Assembly (NCBI RefSeq): GCF_000934755.1
Contig: NZ_KN882175.1
Location: 455,736 to 519,735 of the forward strand
Origin: Desulfonatronovibrio magnus
GTDB lineage: Bacteria; Desulfobacterota; Desulfovibrionia; Desulfovibrionales; Desulfonatronovibrionaceae
Length of the DNA stretch: 64,000 nt
Reading direction: 5' to 3'
Position 1 is the stretch's first letter, and the number at the start of each line of letters is the position of its first letter. Made by a program: the position numbers and the translations under genes. Below are positions 36,725 to 46,438 of the stretch, piece after piece. A model generated the notes under the pieces. It had not been told where the DNA came from. It was given only the letters and a program-made list of their open reading frames with translations, and did no database searches.

Positions 36725-37626
36725 ACAGCGCAGTCATTGTTCTGAACAAGCCCCATGGCCCTACTTCTGCTGCTTGCCTCAACAAGATCAAAAAAAAATT
36801 TAAAATTAAAAAACTGGGGCATGCCGGCACCTTAGATCCCATGGCCACTGGCGTTCTGGTGGTATTGGCGGGTCAGGCCACCAAACTGGCTGATTATATC
36901 ATGGATGGACGCAAAACCTACTACGGAGAATTGCGTCTTGGTTTAGAGACAGACACCTATGACATTCAGGGCATAGTTCAACAGGAGTATGATTATTCCC
37001 ACGTACAGCCGGATTTGATCAAAAAAACTGTCCTGGAATGGGAATCCCTCCTGTCCCAGCAGGTTCCGCCTGTTTCAGCAGCCAAACATAAAGGCAGGCC
37101 CTTACATGCCCTGCAAAGAGCTGGACAAAAGGTTCCAGTAAAGTTTAAGGATATTAAAGTTTTCAGAGCGGAAATCATTAAAATTGATATTCCCTCAATA
37201 TTTTTTCGGGTAACCTGCTCAGCAGGCACCTACATACGTTCCCTGGCCCACAGCCTGGGGAAACGACTTGAGTGCGGTGCCGTACTGACAAAGCTTATCC
37301 GGGAAAAAAGCCATCCCTTCAGCCTGGGCCAGGCAGTTGAGCTTGACAGACTAATGGAGGCAGATTCCTGGCAGGACTATGCCCTGTCCATCAGTCAGGC
37401 CCTTGCACACTGGCCAAGACTGAAATTAGACAGCAACAATGCTCGCCAGGTTCGCCACGGACACCCCATTGAGGCATCATCTTTTCCTGAAGTCAAAGCT
37501 CAGGAAAATGAAATGGCCCTGATGGTGGATTCCAGTGGTGAACCTCTGGCTCTGACTGCTTTGGAACACTCCCGGGATGGTCGTTGGATGTGGACCGTTA
37601 AACGCGGTTTGTGGACCAGCCATTAA
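36721..37626 (+). CDS. truB: tRNA pseudouridine(55) synthase
   Basis: This 301-residue enzyme makes pseudouridine 55 in the T-loop. The catalytic Asp39 lies in GHAGTLDPMATGVL; VLNKPHGPTS at the start and SAGTYIRSLAHSLG are also diagnostic. The C-terminal region ends in a PUA-like segment (ARQVRHGHPIE). It starts in an ATGA overlap with nrnA. Confidence 0.95.
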   Translation: MNSAVIVLNKPHGPTSAACLNKIKKKFKIKKLGHAGTLDPMATGVLVVLAGQATKLADYIMDGRKTYYGELRLGLETDTYDIQGIVQQEYDYSHVQPDLIKKTVLEWESLLSQQVPPVSAAKHKGRPLHALQRAGQKVPVKFKDIKVFRAEIIKIDIPSIFFRVTCSAGTYIRSLAHSLGKRLECGAVLTKLIREKSHPFSLGQAVELDRLMEADSWQDYALSISQALAHWPRLKLDSNNARQVRHGHPIEASSFPEVKAQENEMALMVDSSGEPLALTALEHSRDGRWMWTVKRGLWTSH

Positions 37627-37755
37627 ACTGGCTGACATCGTTAACCTTGAGATGCATCATAACTTCATGTTCTGCTGACATGGCAGACTATAAGTCAGAT
37701 GAACCAGGGCTGCGGTAAGGTTTAAAAAAACAGTCAAACTCAGGAGGATAGCGCT

Positions 37756-38025
37756 GTGGTTATGGAGCCCCAGGAAAAGGCCCGAATTATTGATGATTAC
37801 AAAAAACATGACAACGATACTGGATCACCAGAAGTGCAGATTGCGCTGCTAACAGAGAGAATCAAGTATCTAACCGAGCATTTCAAGACCCATAAAAAGG
37901 ATTTTCATTCCAGAACAGGCCTGCTCAAGCTTGTAGGAAAAAGAAGAAACCTTCTCAACTACCTGAAAAACAAGGATGTTGAACGGTATCGCGACATTAT
38001 CTCCCGCCTGGGTCTTAGAAAGTAA
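37756..38025 (+). CDS. rpsO: 30S ribosomal protein S15
   Basis: This 89-residue protein has the S15 signature [32 protein letters not shown] and ends [13 protein letters not shown]. The start is GTG 37756, 8 bases after a full aggagg; the ATG two codons later is too far from it. In many bacteria S15 represses its own mRNA; the 130-base leader after truB could hold such a site, but I see no defined structure. Confidence 0.96.
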   Translation: MVMEPQEKARIIDDYKKHDNDTGSPEVQIALLTERIKYLTEHFKTHKKDFHSRTGLLKLVGKRRNLLNYLKNKDVERYRDIISRLGLRK

Positions 38026-38038
38026 ATTCAGCATCGGA

Positions 38039-38068
38039 TGCGGGCCACAGATACATTCTGTGGCCGCA
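38039..38068 (+). other. Stem-loop between rpsO and pnp
   Basis: GGCCACAGA (38043-38051) and TCTGTGGCC (38057-38065) pair perfectly around TACAT, extended by TGC/GCA with one bulged G. No T-run follows. In enterobacteria an RNase III-cleaved hairpin sits at this place and controls pnp; a similar role here is inference. Confidence 0.65.
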
Positions 38069-38236
38069 CCCATGCTCCAGCCTTTTCAGACCGTGCGCGT
38101 GACATCCCTTTGAAGGATCCTGATGAGAATGCTTCGGTTCTTACATCCCGATTGCTCCTGAATGAACTTTTTCAAGATTAAACCCCGCTTTAACACCACA
38201 CTTAAAAAACAAACCTATAATTAAGGATTATTTAAC

Positions 38237-40438
38237 ATGGCAAACAAATTTAAAACTATTCAAACCAGTACCACGGCCGGAGACAATGAAATTGTTTTTG
38301 AAACCGGCAAACTGGCTAACCAGGCAGACGGTTCTGTTGTTGTCAGAGCCGGAGACACTGTTGTTCTGGTCACAGCAGTGACCCAGGCCATGCAGCACGA
38401 CCCCGGATACTTTCCATTAGTCGTAAATTACCAGGAAATGTCTTATGCTTCCGGCAGAATTCCCGGCGGCTATTTTAAAAGAGAAATCGGAAGGCCCAGC
38501 GACAGGGAAACACTGGTTTCAAGACTCATTGACCGCCCCATTCGCCCGCTTTTTCCAGGAGAATTTCGTGATGAGGTGCAGGTCATTGCCACAGTTCTGT
38601 CTGCGGATTCTGAAAATGACCCTGATGTCCTGGCCATCAGCGCTGCTTCAGCCGCTCTGCATATTTCCAAAATACCTTTCAGCGGACCCATCGCAGGAGC
38701 CAGAATCGGGTATATTGATGAACAATTTGTTCTCAATCCCAGTGAAAAACTTCTTGAACAAAGCGATCTCAATCTTATAGTTGCGGCCACGAGAGATGGA
38801 GTGGTCATGGTGGAAGGTATTACTGACTTTCTGCCGGAAAAAATCATAGCTGATGCTATAAACTGGGGACAGGAAAAAATAATCCCCATTATTGAGGCTC
38901 AGGAAAAATTGCGCGAGCTGTGCGGAAAGGAAAAGATTATCCTGAACGTTGAGCCTGACACGGATCCAGAGCTTGAAAAAATTATTTCTGATCTAACCTC
39001 TGATGAGCTTTCCAAAGCCTTGTCCATTCCAGATAAAATGGAGCGCAAAGAAGCCAAAAAACTTTGCTTTTCCAGAGTCAAAGAGGATCTATCCACCCAA
39101 TTTTCTGAAGAACCGGACAGGCTAGATAAGGTTGGCAAAATTCTTGAAGAACTGGAAAAGTCCATTGTGCGCGAAAAAATTCTGCAGACCAGAACCCGCA
39201 TTGATGGACGTGATCTTACCACAGTCAGACCCTTGACCATGGAAATAGGGCTGCTTCCCAGGACCCATGGTTCAGCCCTTTTCGCCAGGGGAGAAACCAA
39301 ATCCCTGTGCGTGGCCACTCTTGGCAGCAGTTCTGATGAACAGCGCATTGAGACCCTGACCGGAGACAGCACTAAAAGATTCATGCTGCATTACAATTTT
39401 CCCCCCTATTGTGTAGGTGAGGTAAAGTTTCTGCGCGGTCCCTCAAGAAGGGAGATCGGTCACGGCATGCTGGCTGAAAGAGCCATCACTCCAGTACTGC
39501 CCTCTGCAGAAGAATTTCCATTCACCATCCGCATAGTCTCTGAAGTCATGGAGAGCAATGGTTCATCATCCATGGCTACTGTTTGCGGCGGCACCCTGTC
39601 TTTGATGGATGCCGGAGTACCCATCAAAGAACCTGTTGCCGGTATTGCCATGGGACTTATCAAGGAAGGAGACGAGTATCTCGTTCTAACAGATATTCTT
39701 GGCGATGAAGATCATCTTGGTGATATGGATTTCAAGATTGCCGGAACCTATGGTGGTGTGACAGCGGTTCAGATGGACATTAAAATTCCGGGCATTCCCA
39801 TGGATGTAATGTATAAGGCGCTTGAGCAGGCTGGAGAAGCTAAAAAGGTTATTCTTGACGGCATGAAAGAAACCATAGCTGAACCGAGATCAGAGCTTTC
39901 ACAATATGCTCCCAAGACTGAAGTTGTCTATGTGGATACAGATAAAATCAAAGATGTTATTGGCCCTTCAGGCAAAAACATTAAGGCCATTACAGCTGAA
40001 ACCGGCTCATCCATAGATATTGAAGACACTGGAAAAATCACCATTTTCTCCGCCACCCACGAAATCCTTGAAAAAACCAAGGAAATGATCATGGTATTTA
40101 ATCAAAAGCCGGAACTTGGCAAGGATTACCTTGGTGAAGTAAAACGAATTCTGGACTTTGGTGCAGTAGTCGAGATCCTTCCTGGAGTTGACGGACTGGT
40201 TCATATTTCACAGCTTGATACCAAACGCATTGATAAGGTCGGTGATGTAGTCAAGATTGGTGACCAAATAAAAGTCAAGGTTATTGAAGTTGGGGATCGC
40301 GGCAAGATTCGTCTGAGCAGGATGGCTGTAATTATGGAAGAAAATGGTGAAAAGTTTGATATAGACTCTGCAGCCTTCAAGCCTGGTCCCAAAGGACGAA
40401 GCTCAGACAAGGGGCGTCCCCCGAGAGGCCGCAGATAA
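38237..40438 (+). CDS. pnp: Polyribonucleotide nucleotidyltransferase (PNPase)
   Basis: This 733-residue protein is the phosphorolytic 3'-5' exoribonuclease of the degradosome. Two RNase PH-like halves are visible (FKREIGRPSDRETLVSRLIDRPIRPLF; RTRIDGRDLTTVRPL and FLRGPSRREIGHG), then a KH domain (IKDVIGPSGKNIKAITAETG) and an S1 domain (YLGEVKRILDFGAVVEILPGVDGLVHISQL) with a basic tail. It ends the translation/RNA gene run. Confidence 0.96.
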   Translation: MANKFKTIQTSTTAGDNEIVFETGKLANQADGSVVVRAGDTVVLVTAVTQAMQHDPGYFPLVVNYQEMSYASGRIPGGYFKREIGRPSDRETLVSRLIDRPIRPLFPGEFRDEVQVIATVLSADSENDPDVLAISAASAALHISKIPFSGPIAGARIGYIDEQFVLNPSEKLLEQSDLNLIVAATRDGVVMVEGITDFLPEKIIADAINWGQEKIIPIIEAQEKLRELCGKEKIILNVEPDTDPELEKIISDLTSDELSKALSIPDKMERKEAKKLCFSRVKEDLSTQFSEEPDRLDKVGKILEELEKSIVREKILQTRTRIDGRDLTTVRPLTMEIGLLPRTHGSALFARGETKSLCVATLGSSSDEQRIETLTGDSTKRFMLHYNFPPYCVGEVKFLRGPSRREIGHGMLAERAITPVLPSAEEFPFTIRIVSEVMESNGSSSMATVCGGTLSLMDAGVPIKEPVAGIAMGLIKEGDEYLVLTDILGDEDHLGDMDFKIAGTYGGVTAVQMDIKIPGIPMDVMYKALEQAGEAKKVILDGMKETIAEPRSELSQYAPKTEVVYVDTDKIKDVIGPSGKNIKAITAETGSSIDIEDTGKITIFSATHEILEKTKEMIMVFNQKPELGKDYLGEVKRILDFGAVVEILPGVDGLVHISQLDTKRIDKVGDVVKIGDQIKVKVIEVGDRGKIRLSRMAVIMEENGEKFDIDSAAFKPGPKGRSSDKGRPPRGRR

Positions 40439-40492
40439 TAAAGACAACAAAAGCTGAATCCTGAATAACAGGCCTCAAGCATGGATGACTTG

Positions 40493-40523
40493 AACGCGGA
40501 GGCAGTCATGCTGCCTCCGTGTT
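40493..40523. terminator. Bidirectional terminator-like hairpin between pnp and lipA
   Basis: AACGCGGAGGCAG and CTGCCTCCGTGTT form a 13-bp stem with one G-U pair and loop TCATG. It lies between two convergent genes, but there is no T-run on either side, so the assignment rests on position and stem strength. Confidence 0.6.
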
Positions 40524-40525
40524 CA

Positions 40526-41434
40526 TCACTGGTTCATAATCCTGTCAGCATGGTAACTGCTTCTGACCAAAGGACCGCAGACCATTTTCAATCCCATTTC
40601 TTCACCTGCTTTTTTATACCCTGCGAATTTTTCCGGAGGCACGAAACGTTTTACAGAAACTTTCTGCATTGATGGCCTCAGATACTGACCAATCGTCACC
40701 ACATGAACTCCGGCTGCTGCTGTATCTTCGAGAACCTGCAGTATCTCATCATCAGTTTCTCCCAACCCTGCCATTATACCTGTTTTAACAGCGATTCCCC
40801 CACCATGTCTGTCTACATGACGCAAAAGCCCCAGGCTCTGTTCATAATCAGCTCCGGGCCTTATTCTCAAATACAGACGTCTTATGGTTTCCAAATTGTG
40901 CCCGATAACATCAGGTTTCGCAGCCATAACTGTTTCCAGAGCATCAAGGCTGCCCTGAAAATCAGGTATCAATACCTCAAGGGTTGCTCTGGGATGATCC
41001 TGCTTAAGTCTATGCAGTACCGCTGCAAATTGTCCTGATCCGCCGTCCTTCAGATCATCGCGGGTAGTGGATGTAATTACAATATGCTTCAGCCCGAGCT
41101 TGGACACAGCCTGAGAAATCTTTTGAGGTTCTGAAGGGTCCACTGGTTCGGGCTTAGCCTGGCCTACATTGCAAAATGTACAGCCCCGGGTACACTTGTC
41201 CCCCAGGATCATAAAGGTTGCCACTTTTCTGCTGAAGCACTCATAAATATTTGGACAGGCTGCGTTTCTGCAAACCGTGTGAACTTTTGCATCGGCAAGC
41301 ATCCTGTCCACTTGTGTGAATTCGCTTTTAACTGGCAAAGGCACACGCAGCCATGGTGGTTTTCGTGGAAAATTATTATTTTTCACAGGTTTTCGCTGAT
41401 AGTTTTCTGAGCTTTTGAGCAAGCACTGCTGCAT
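40526..41434 (-). CDS. lipA: Lipoyl synthase
   Basis: This 302-residue radical-SAM enzyme inserts two sulfurs into octanoyl groups on lipoyl domains. It has the auxiliary-cluster cysteines C55-x4-C60-x5-C66 (CRNAACPNIYEC), the radical SAM motif C81-x3-C85-x2-C88 (CTRGCTFC) and the C-terminal Ser ligand in RSSYHADR. Length is normal. No lipB or lipoate-protein ligase is adjacent. It converges on pnp. Confidence 0.95.
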   Translation of the reverse strand: MQQCLLKSSENYQRKPVKNNNFPRKPPWLRVPLPVKSEFTQVDRMLADAKVHTVCRNAACPNIYECFSRKVATFMILGDKCTRGCTFCNVGQAKPEPVDPSEPQKISQAVSKLGLKHIVITSTTRDDLKDGGSGQFAAVLHRLKQDHPRATLEVLIPDFQGSLDALETVMAAKPDVIGHNLETIRRLYLRIRPGADYEQSLGLLRHVDRHGGGIAVKTGIMAGLGETDDEILQVLEDTAAAGVHVVTIGQYLRPSMQKVSVKRFVPPEKFAGYKKAGEEMGLKMVCGPLVRSSYHADRIMNQ

Positions 41435-41600
41435 GTTTTCTTTTTGATAACAAAGGCAAGTTCATAATAACTCCCAGGCCTTCGGTCAACTCATGAAACA
41501 CTATGTCATTGAGAGAACTGAGTACTGCTGTATTGACCATGGCATCCACACTCATAATATCCCTGATCAATTCTATGGGGCCTGAGTGGTTTAAAGACTA

Positions 41601-43352
41601 ATGGAGTACTACCCTGTAAGCATAAGTCCTCTGCAGATTTTGACTACTGGCTGCCCGCAAAAATCCGACATTCACTATGGAAGGAAAAACCGTCCTTACC
41701 AGGACTTGTCTTTCATGTTGCATTTTTTCACCAAACTGATAAAAAATCGTCCTATGATAGCCATGTTGTTTAAGCTTGTGGGTGGAATCGGCCTGTTTGT
41801 GCTGGGAATGATACTGCTTACCGACGGACTGAAATCATTTGCCGGACAGTCTCTTAAAAAAGCTTTAATGCGTTTTACCGGCACCCCTCTCAAGGCGTTT
41901 GCCTCCGGTACACTGGCCACCATGATGGTCCAGTCATCCAGCGCCACCACAGTAACAGTTATCGGGTTTGTCAGTGCCGGCCTGCTGGCTTTTCCCAATG
42001 CAGTGGGTGTGGTCCTCGGGGCAAGTTTTGGAACAACAGGCACCGGCTGGATTGTTTCCGTATTAGGCCTTAAGATCAGCGTTGGTTTTTACGCTCTGCC
42101 GCTTGTAGGGATTGGAGCCTTTTTGAAGCTCCTGGCTCAAAGCCGCTGGAAATATTTTGGAATGGCTATGGCTGGATTCGGACTCATATTTATTGGAATA
42201 GAATCTCTTCAGGAAGGTATGGGGGTTATATCCACTCAGTTCAATCTGGCTCAGCTTCCTTCATTTGGTCTGTGGGGTCACCTGCTGGCCATGACCATCG
42301 GCGCCCTCATGACTGTAGTCATGCAGTCATCCAGCGCTGCTGTCGCCACAACTCTGACTGCCTTGCATACTGGAGCTGTAAGTTTTGATCAGGCAGCATC
42401 ACTGGTCATTGGAGCTGCTGTCGGAACAACTGTAACCGGTGCTCTGGCGGCAATTGGTGCCAGTGTCCCTGCCAGGCGTACAGCCCTGGCTCATGTGCTC
42501 TTTAATCTTGCTACCGGCCTCATAGCAGTTATTTTTCTGCCTGGACTTTTGTGGATCATTGGTCTTATGCAGTCATATCTCGGTCTTGATCCCGGAGCTG
42601 TCAGCCTGGCCGCATTTCATACTTTTTTCATTGCTGTGGGGGTTGTGATCTTTCTGCCTTTTGCCGGCAGGTTTGCAAGATTTATCGAGAAAACCCTGCC
42701 GGACAAAGGTCCAGAGCTTACCAGGCACCTTGACGATTCGTTGCTGCATGCCCCTTTTGTGGCCATGGAAGCAACCAAAAGGGTCATGAAGAAGAGCGCG
42801 ATACTTTTACTGCAGGGAGTCTATGCTGGAATGTACAATCACAGACACAATGCAGGGCGCTCTCTAATTATGGTCCAGGAAGCTCTTGATAAAACAAGGG
42901 AGTTTTTTGCACGGATTCCAAATGCATCAGAAGAAGAACCCTTATCAAATAACAGGGTTAACCAGATGCATGCTCTGGATCATCTCATGAGGTTGACCAC
43001 CCATTTTTACCCTCCTGCGCGTGTAAGATTCATGTTGACCAGGCAGGAACTTCAGCCAGCTTTAAAAATTGCCGGAGAGCTTCTGGAACTGGCATTGTCC
43101 GGACTACAGGACAAACAGGGGGGCGACTGGACTGCAAAGGTGGAACAAAAGGCCGGAGAACTTGCAGAATTACGCAGGCAGGAACGTCCACTGGTCATAG
43201 GTCAGACAGCAGGTGGGACATGGGAACCTTCTCTCGCACTGGAATTTCTGGACGCCATGCGCTGGTTGGACAGGGTCTGCTACCATATATGGAGGATCTG
43301 TCACTACCTTGGCAGTGATCAAAATGACACTATGCTTTCCAGCAACTCTTAA
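41601..43352 (+). CDS. Na+/phosphate cotransporter family protein with PhoU-like tail
   Basis: This protein of up to 583 residues carries two inverted-type repeats with the NptA/PNaS signature QSSSATT (VQSSSATTVTVIGFVSAG; MQSSSAAVATTLTALH) in about eight to nine membrane helices, then a soluble helical PhoU-like region from about residue 390. It likely imports (or exports) phosphate or another anion with Na+. The first 50 residues look unlike the family, and ATG 41715 or 41754 is more likely the true start; none has a strong ribosome site. Confidence 0.87.
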   Translation: MEYYPVSISPLQILTTGCPQKSDIHYGRKNRPYQDLSFMLHFFTKLIKNRPMIAMLFKLVGGIGLFVLGMILLTDGLKSFAGQSLKKALMRFTGTPLKAFASGTLATMMVQSSSATTVTVIGFVSAGLLAFPNAVGVVLGASFGTTGTGWIVSVLGLKISVGFYALPLVGIGAFLKLLAQSRWKYFGMAMAGFGLIFIGIESLQEGMGVISTQFNLAQLPSFGLWGHLLAMTIGALMTVVMQSSSAAVATTLTALHTGAVSFDQAASLVIGAAVGTTVTGALAAIGASVPARRTALAHVLFNLATGLIAVIFLPGLLWIIGLMQSYLGLDPGAVSLAAFHTFFIAVGVVIFLPFAGRFARFIEKTLPDKGPELTRHLDDSLLHAPFVAMEATKRVMKKSAILLLQGVYAGMYNHRHNAGRSLIMVQEALDKTREFFARIPNASEEEPLSNNRVNQMHALDHLMRLTTHFYPPARVRFMLTRQELQPALKIAGELLELALSGLQDKQGGDWTAKVEQKAGELAELRRQERPLVIGQTAGGTWEPSLALEFLDAMRWLDRVCYHIWRICHYLGSDQNDTMLSSNS

Positions 43353-43414
43353 CACTGCAGCCAAACTTGTAAAGTACAGGCTGCAGCGAACTGGTTCCCT
43401 GTCAGCAGGCTAAG

Positions 43415-43531
43415 CAGTTATTACTTTCGCCCCTTTCCAGGAAAGCAGAAAATAATTTCAATCTCAATTACAACCAGATTTACTGCCGGGGAAGCAGTCC
43501 TTCCTTGCCTCAAGCAGGTGGCTTAACTGTT
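43415..43531. repeat. Degenerate family-A repeat (A7)
   Basis: The left part gcccctttccaggaaagcag resembles the shoulder of A2 (gcccttttctaaggaaagcag), and the right edge ggcttaactgttac matches the family terminus ggctaaactgttac at 13 of 14 positions. The centre has drifted. It fills the gap between two convergent genes. Confidence 0.45.
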
Positions 43532-43533
43532 AC

Positions 43534-45669
43534 TCATAACCTTACAAACACAAGACAGACAACATCATTAACATAGCCATCTTTGACCTTGTATTCACGG
43601 TAACCTTCACTGACCTGACACCCAACCGCATAAGTATTGCCCTGCAGTTCTATACTTCCTGAATACTGCCTGCCTCTTTCCATGCTGAAAAAAAAATCAT
43701 CCAGAGGAATAATATCTCCGGGACTGAATTGGGAACTTGTGGATGAGATAATCATTTTATTGCGATTACAGAAAATAGCAAAGCTGTTTGCCAAGACCTC
43801 TCCGGACTTATCTCTGGGAAGAGTGTCCTCCAGCATGGACTTAAACTGCGGTTCAGAATCAAATACAATCTGTATGACACCTACTGGTCTGCTCAAATCA
43901 TCAGGATGCCTTACTGCTGTTGAATAAATATATGTCCTGCGCCCGCCATAAAGCTCGGAAGGATTAAATTCAGATACACAATATTCCTTGCTGCTTTTAA
44001 GTCCCATGGCTGCATTCACCAGCTGATGATCAAGGTTTTTACCAACAAATTCCTGCCCTCGTGGAAATTCCTGATTGACAAGACGCTCTTCAAGCTCTTC
44101 AGGAGGATTGGATACTGCTGTAATTTTACCTTTGGTGTCAGCCAGGACCAGACGCAGGTAAGGTGTATAGAGGTTGTTTATATATTGCAGATTTTTCGTC
44201 AGTTTATGCAGATCATCACGGTCAAGGCTTTTACGTTCTTCCTGTAAAGCCAGAAGGCTGCGAAACATTGGTGTCAAAGCCCACCAGCATACATCATTGG
44301 CCCGTTCATAAAGGTTTCTATCAGCAATATTGTTGGCCTGAAAAGCTCTGAATGAAAGTTCGGTGAAGAGTGTGGAGACAATCTTTTCCTGCATGCTCTG
44401 AATAGAATTTGAAAAAATATTGTTTATTTCATCACCAATTTCACCAACAAAACGAAGCACTTCCACAAAACCGTCAGCCTGAAACCTTGCCGCCTTGACC
44501 TGACCATTCATACTGTCATTTTTCATGTCGTCGAGAACTTCTTCAGCCTCACGCTTAATCGTTGTGAGGCCTGGCGCGAACTGGTCCAGTCTGGATATAA
44601 TGGATTCATGTTCCTGTTTATCCTCTTTACTTTCATTGAGTGCCTTGTCCAGACCAATCATGGCATGACCATACCAGGGCAGCCCGAAAAATCCCTGGTA
44701 CCCATCAGTAACAACAGTAGTGCTTAAATAGGGACTACCCTGATAGCTTACCACCTTGAAATCATCATCCAGAACCCGCTGCACCCTGTTTCCAACTGAC
44801 ACGAGATCCTGATTACTTGATGCTATCACCACATCCTGTTTATCAATTATACATAAAAGGGGTTTGTCAGCACGGTCCTGCCCCAGGAGGTCATTAAAAA
44901 TTCCTTCCATTTCTTCCTCGAAATTAAAGCACAGGCAAAGCACTCCCAAGGCCTCTTTTGTTGATGGGTGTTCAATTTTCTGGGCATAAATCAACACATT
45001 ATCTCTTTTGGGAAACAGATCGCAAGGTCTGAAAACTTCTACATATTTATCAGGATTCCTGTCATCTTGCAGATCTACGGATAGAGTCTGCCCCACAATC
45101 GGATCTTTCGAGTATTCAACATGCTCATTTTCATCAAACCGTGCCATAACCCTGCCATGAACATCCATGATAATGATATCAAAATAAACAGTGTACTCAT
45201 ACTGATAGTCCTTGAGTCTGTCATGAATTAAAAGGCTGCAGTCATGGTAATCATCTGATTCATCAAAGCCTGCAGCACACCTGTAAAGAAAATCAATAAT
45301 CTCTGAGTCCGTGGCGAGATAACCAACATCTGCTGTTCTTTCAAAAAGATTGCGCATTAATATGTTAATAGCAAACTTTGCCTGATCTGTAAGACTGCTG
45401 ACAGACTTGTTCACAGCCTCATGCACCAGGGCATCAACAAGCTGATCCTGAATTTCAGTAAATTTATATTTTGTAGCACGCATGTCCTTGATAAGGGGTG
45501 AAAAAAGCATGGTCGCCTCTGCAGGCATGTGAGCAGTTTCTATAAGCCCGGCAGTAATGGCGCCTTCCCAGCGCTTGTTTACAGAAAAAAACTTCTGGGT
45601 ATAGTTGTTTATTTCCCGCATATTGGCCAGCAGAATGGTTTTATAACGTTCAACAGAGTTATCAGACAT
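43534..45669 (-). CDS. Soluble protein with two duplicated Cache-like sensory modules
   Basis: This 711-residue protein lacks signal peptide and membrane helices. It appears to be an internal duplication: RNLFERTADVGYLATD in the first half aligns with RNLYERANDVCWWALT in the second, each followed by a Cache-like ligand-binding fold (YFDIIIMDVHGRVMARF; YLRLVLADTKGKITAVSN). The sequence GYQGFFGLPWYGHAMIGL recalls N-terminal regions of some CheW-fused cytosolic sensor proteins, but no CheW, MCP, kinase or GGDEF output is visible here. It may bind a small molecule and act through a partner. The gene stands alone. Confidence 0.65.
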   Translation of the reverse strand: MSDNSVERYKTILLANMREINNYTQKFFSVNKRWEGAITAGLIETAHMPAEATMLFSPLIKDMRATKYKFTEIQDQLVDALVHEAVNKSVSSLTDQAKFAINILMRNLFERTADVGYLATDSEIIDFLYRCAAGFDESDDYHDCSLLIHDRLKDYQYEYTVYFDIIIMDVHGRVMARFDENEHVEYSKDPIVGQTLSVDLQDDRNPDKYVEVFRPCDLFPKRDNVLIYAQKIEHPSTKEALGVLCLCFNFEEEMEGIFNDLLGQDRADKPLLCIIDKQDVVIASSNQDLVSVGNRVQRVLDDDFKVVSYQGSPYLSTTVVTDGYQGFFGLPWYGHAMIGLDKALNESKEDKQEHESIISRLDQFAPGLTTIKREAEEVLDDMKNDSMNGQVKAARFQADGFVEVLRFVGEIGDEINNIFSNSIQSMQEKIVSTLFTELSFRAFQANNIADRNLYERANDVCWWALTPMFRSLLALQEERKSLDRDDLHKLTKNLQYINNLYTPYLRLVLADTKGKITAVSNPPEELEERLVNQEFPRGQEFVGKNLDHQLVNAAMGLKSSKEYCVSEFNPSELYGGRRTYIYSTAVRHPDDLSRPVGVIQIVFDSEPQFKSMLEDTLPRDKSGEVLANSFAIFCNRNKMIISSTSSQFSPGDIIPLDDFFFSMERGRQYSGSIELQGNTYAVGCQVSEGYREYKVKDGYVNDVVCLVFVRL

Positions 45670-46048
45670 GCACTACCTCCAGCATATAAAACTTGAGCAT
45701 TTCAGAGAAATTTTGAACACTATCCCCATTAAGGTTAAGTGAATACCGATTTATAGCTCGCCCAGCCCGAGATACGCTAAAAAATAACCAAAATGTCAAA
45801 AAAGACATGAAAAAATGCCCAACATATCAAATAAATTATTTTTTTGTAAATATACTCAACCCGTCAAGCCTGTATAAAATAATCTTTGCTGTCCATCAAC
45901 TACAAAATTTGCTTTTTTGTAACAGTTTAGCGAGCTGCTTTCACCTCAGCCTTTTCGTCACTCGAAAAATGCCACTCCTTTTTGCAAAGAACTACAATCT
46001 TATTGGAAATAAAACCATATACTTACACATTTCAGTATATTTTCTCTT

Positions 46049-46162
46049 GTTTCCCGGCTCCAGCCTGGGGATACCTCTTTTTTTTTGTGGCTCCAGCCAC
46101 ATTTTGAAGAAGCGGCTGGAGCCGCAAGAACTAAACGCCCCCAGGCTGGAGCCTGGGAACGA
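46049..46162. repeat. Inverted-repeat element with ggctccagcc/ggctggagcc palindromes
   Basis: The outer arms are tttcccggctccagcctggg and its approximate complement cccaggctggagcctgggaa. Inside are two small hairpins, gtggctccagccac and gcggctggagccgc, that are near reverse complements of each other. This type of cccaggctccagcctggg element is common in many bacterial genomes as a dispersed REP-like unit. Confidence 0.7.
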
Positions 46163-46253
46163 TTGGTGGATGTGCCAATTGTAAACTTTGGAAAATTTAG
46201 GCTTGATATGACTTGATGTTTGTGCTTTTGTGAAAAACGAAACAAAAGAAAAC

Positions 46254-46404
46254 GTAATAGTTTAGCCCTTTTTCAAGAAAGCAGGGGACAGGCACTCCGG
46301 GCTCCACTTGAGGGTCAACCGATGATTTAAACGTCTCACTTTTGAGACAAGTGGGTCCCGGAAGAGCCAGTCCCCGTGCCACATGCAAATGGCTAAACTA
46401 TTAC
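46254..46404. repeat. Family-A palindromic repeat, copy A3 (best-preserved ends)
   Basis: This 151-bp copy has perfect 14-bp terminal inverted repeats gtaatagtttagcc and ggctaaactattac. The second layer is ggggacaggcactcc and gagccagtccccgtgcc; the inner arms are ccgggctccacttg and caagtgggtcccgg. It ends 35 bases before the alcohol dehydrogenase start codon. Confidence 0.85.
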
Positions 46405-46438
46405 AAGAAAACAATCTTGCCCTTTACAGGAGAAGCTT

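Larger units (their letters stand above)
45670..46438. other. Intergenic region with two repeat families
   Basis: I see no real gene in these 769 bases; a 125-codon open frame at 45807 has no homology signal and runs into repeat DNA. A solitary gtaacagtttagc (45918-45930), the terminus of family A, is followed by a 114-bp inverted element (46049-46162) and the full family-A copy A3 (46254-46404). Confidence 0.55.

Noticed and set aside
41376-41570. Minus-strand ORF of about 64 codons upstream of lipA
   Set aside because: It could be a small protein or remnant (VDAMVNTAVLSSLNDIVFHELTEGLG), but it starts at TTG without a ribosome site and overlaps lipA by 59 bases. Not enough support.
45807-46184. 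125-codon plus-strand ORF in the gap before the alcohol dehydrogenase
   Set aside because: The translation has no recognisable domain, is rich in Leu/Phe/Cys/His as in AT-rich non-coding DNA, has no ribosome site and runs into the inverted repeat at 46049.
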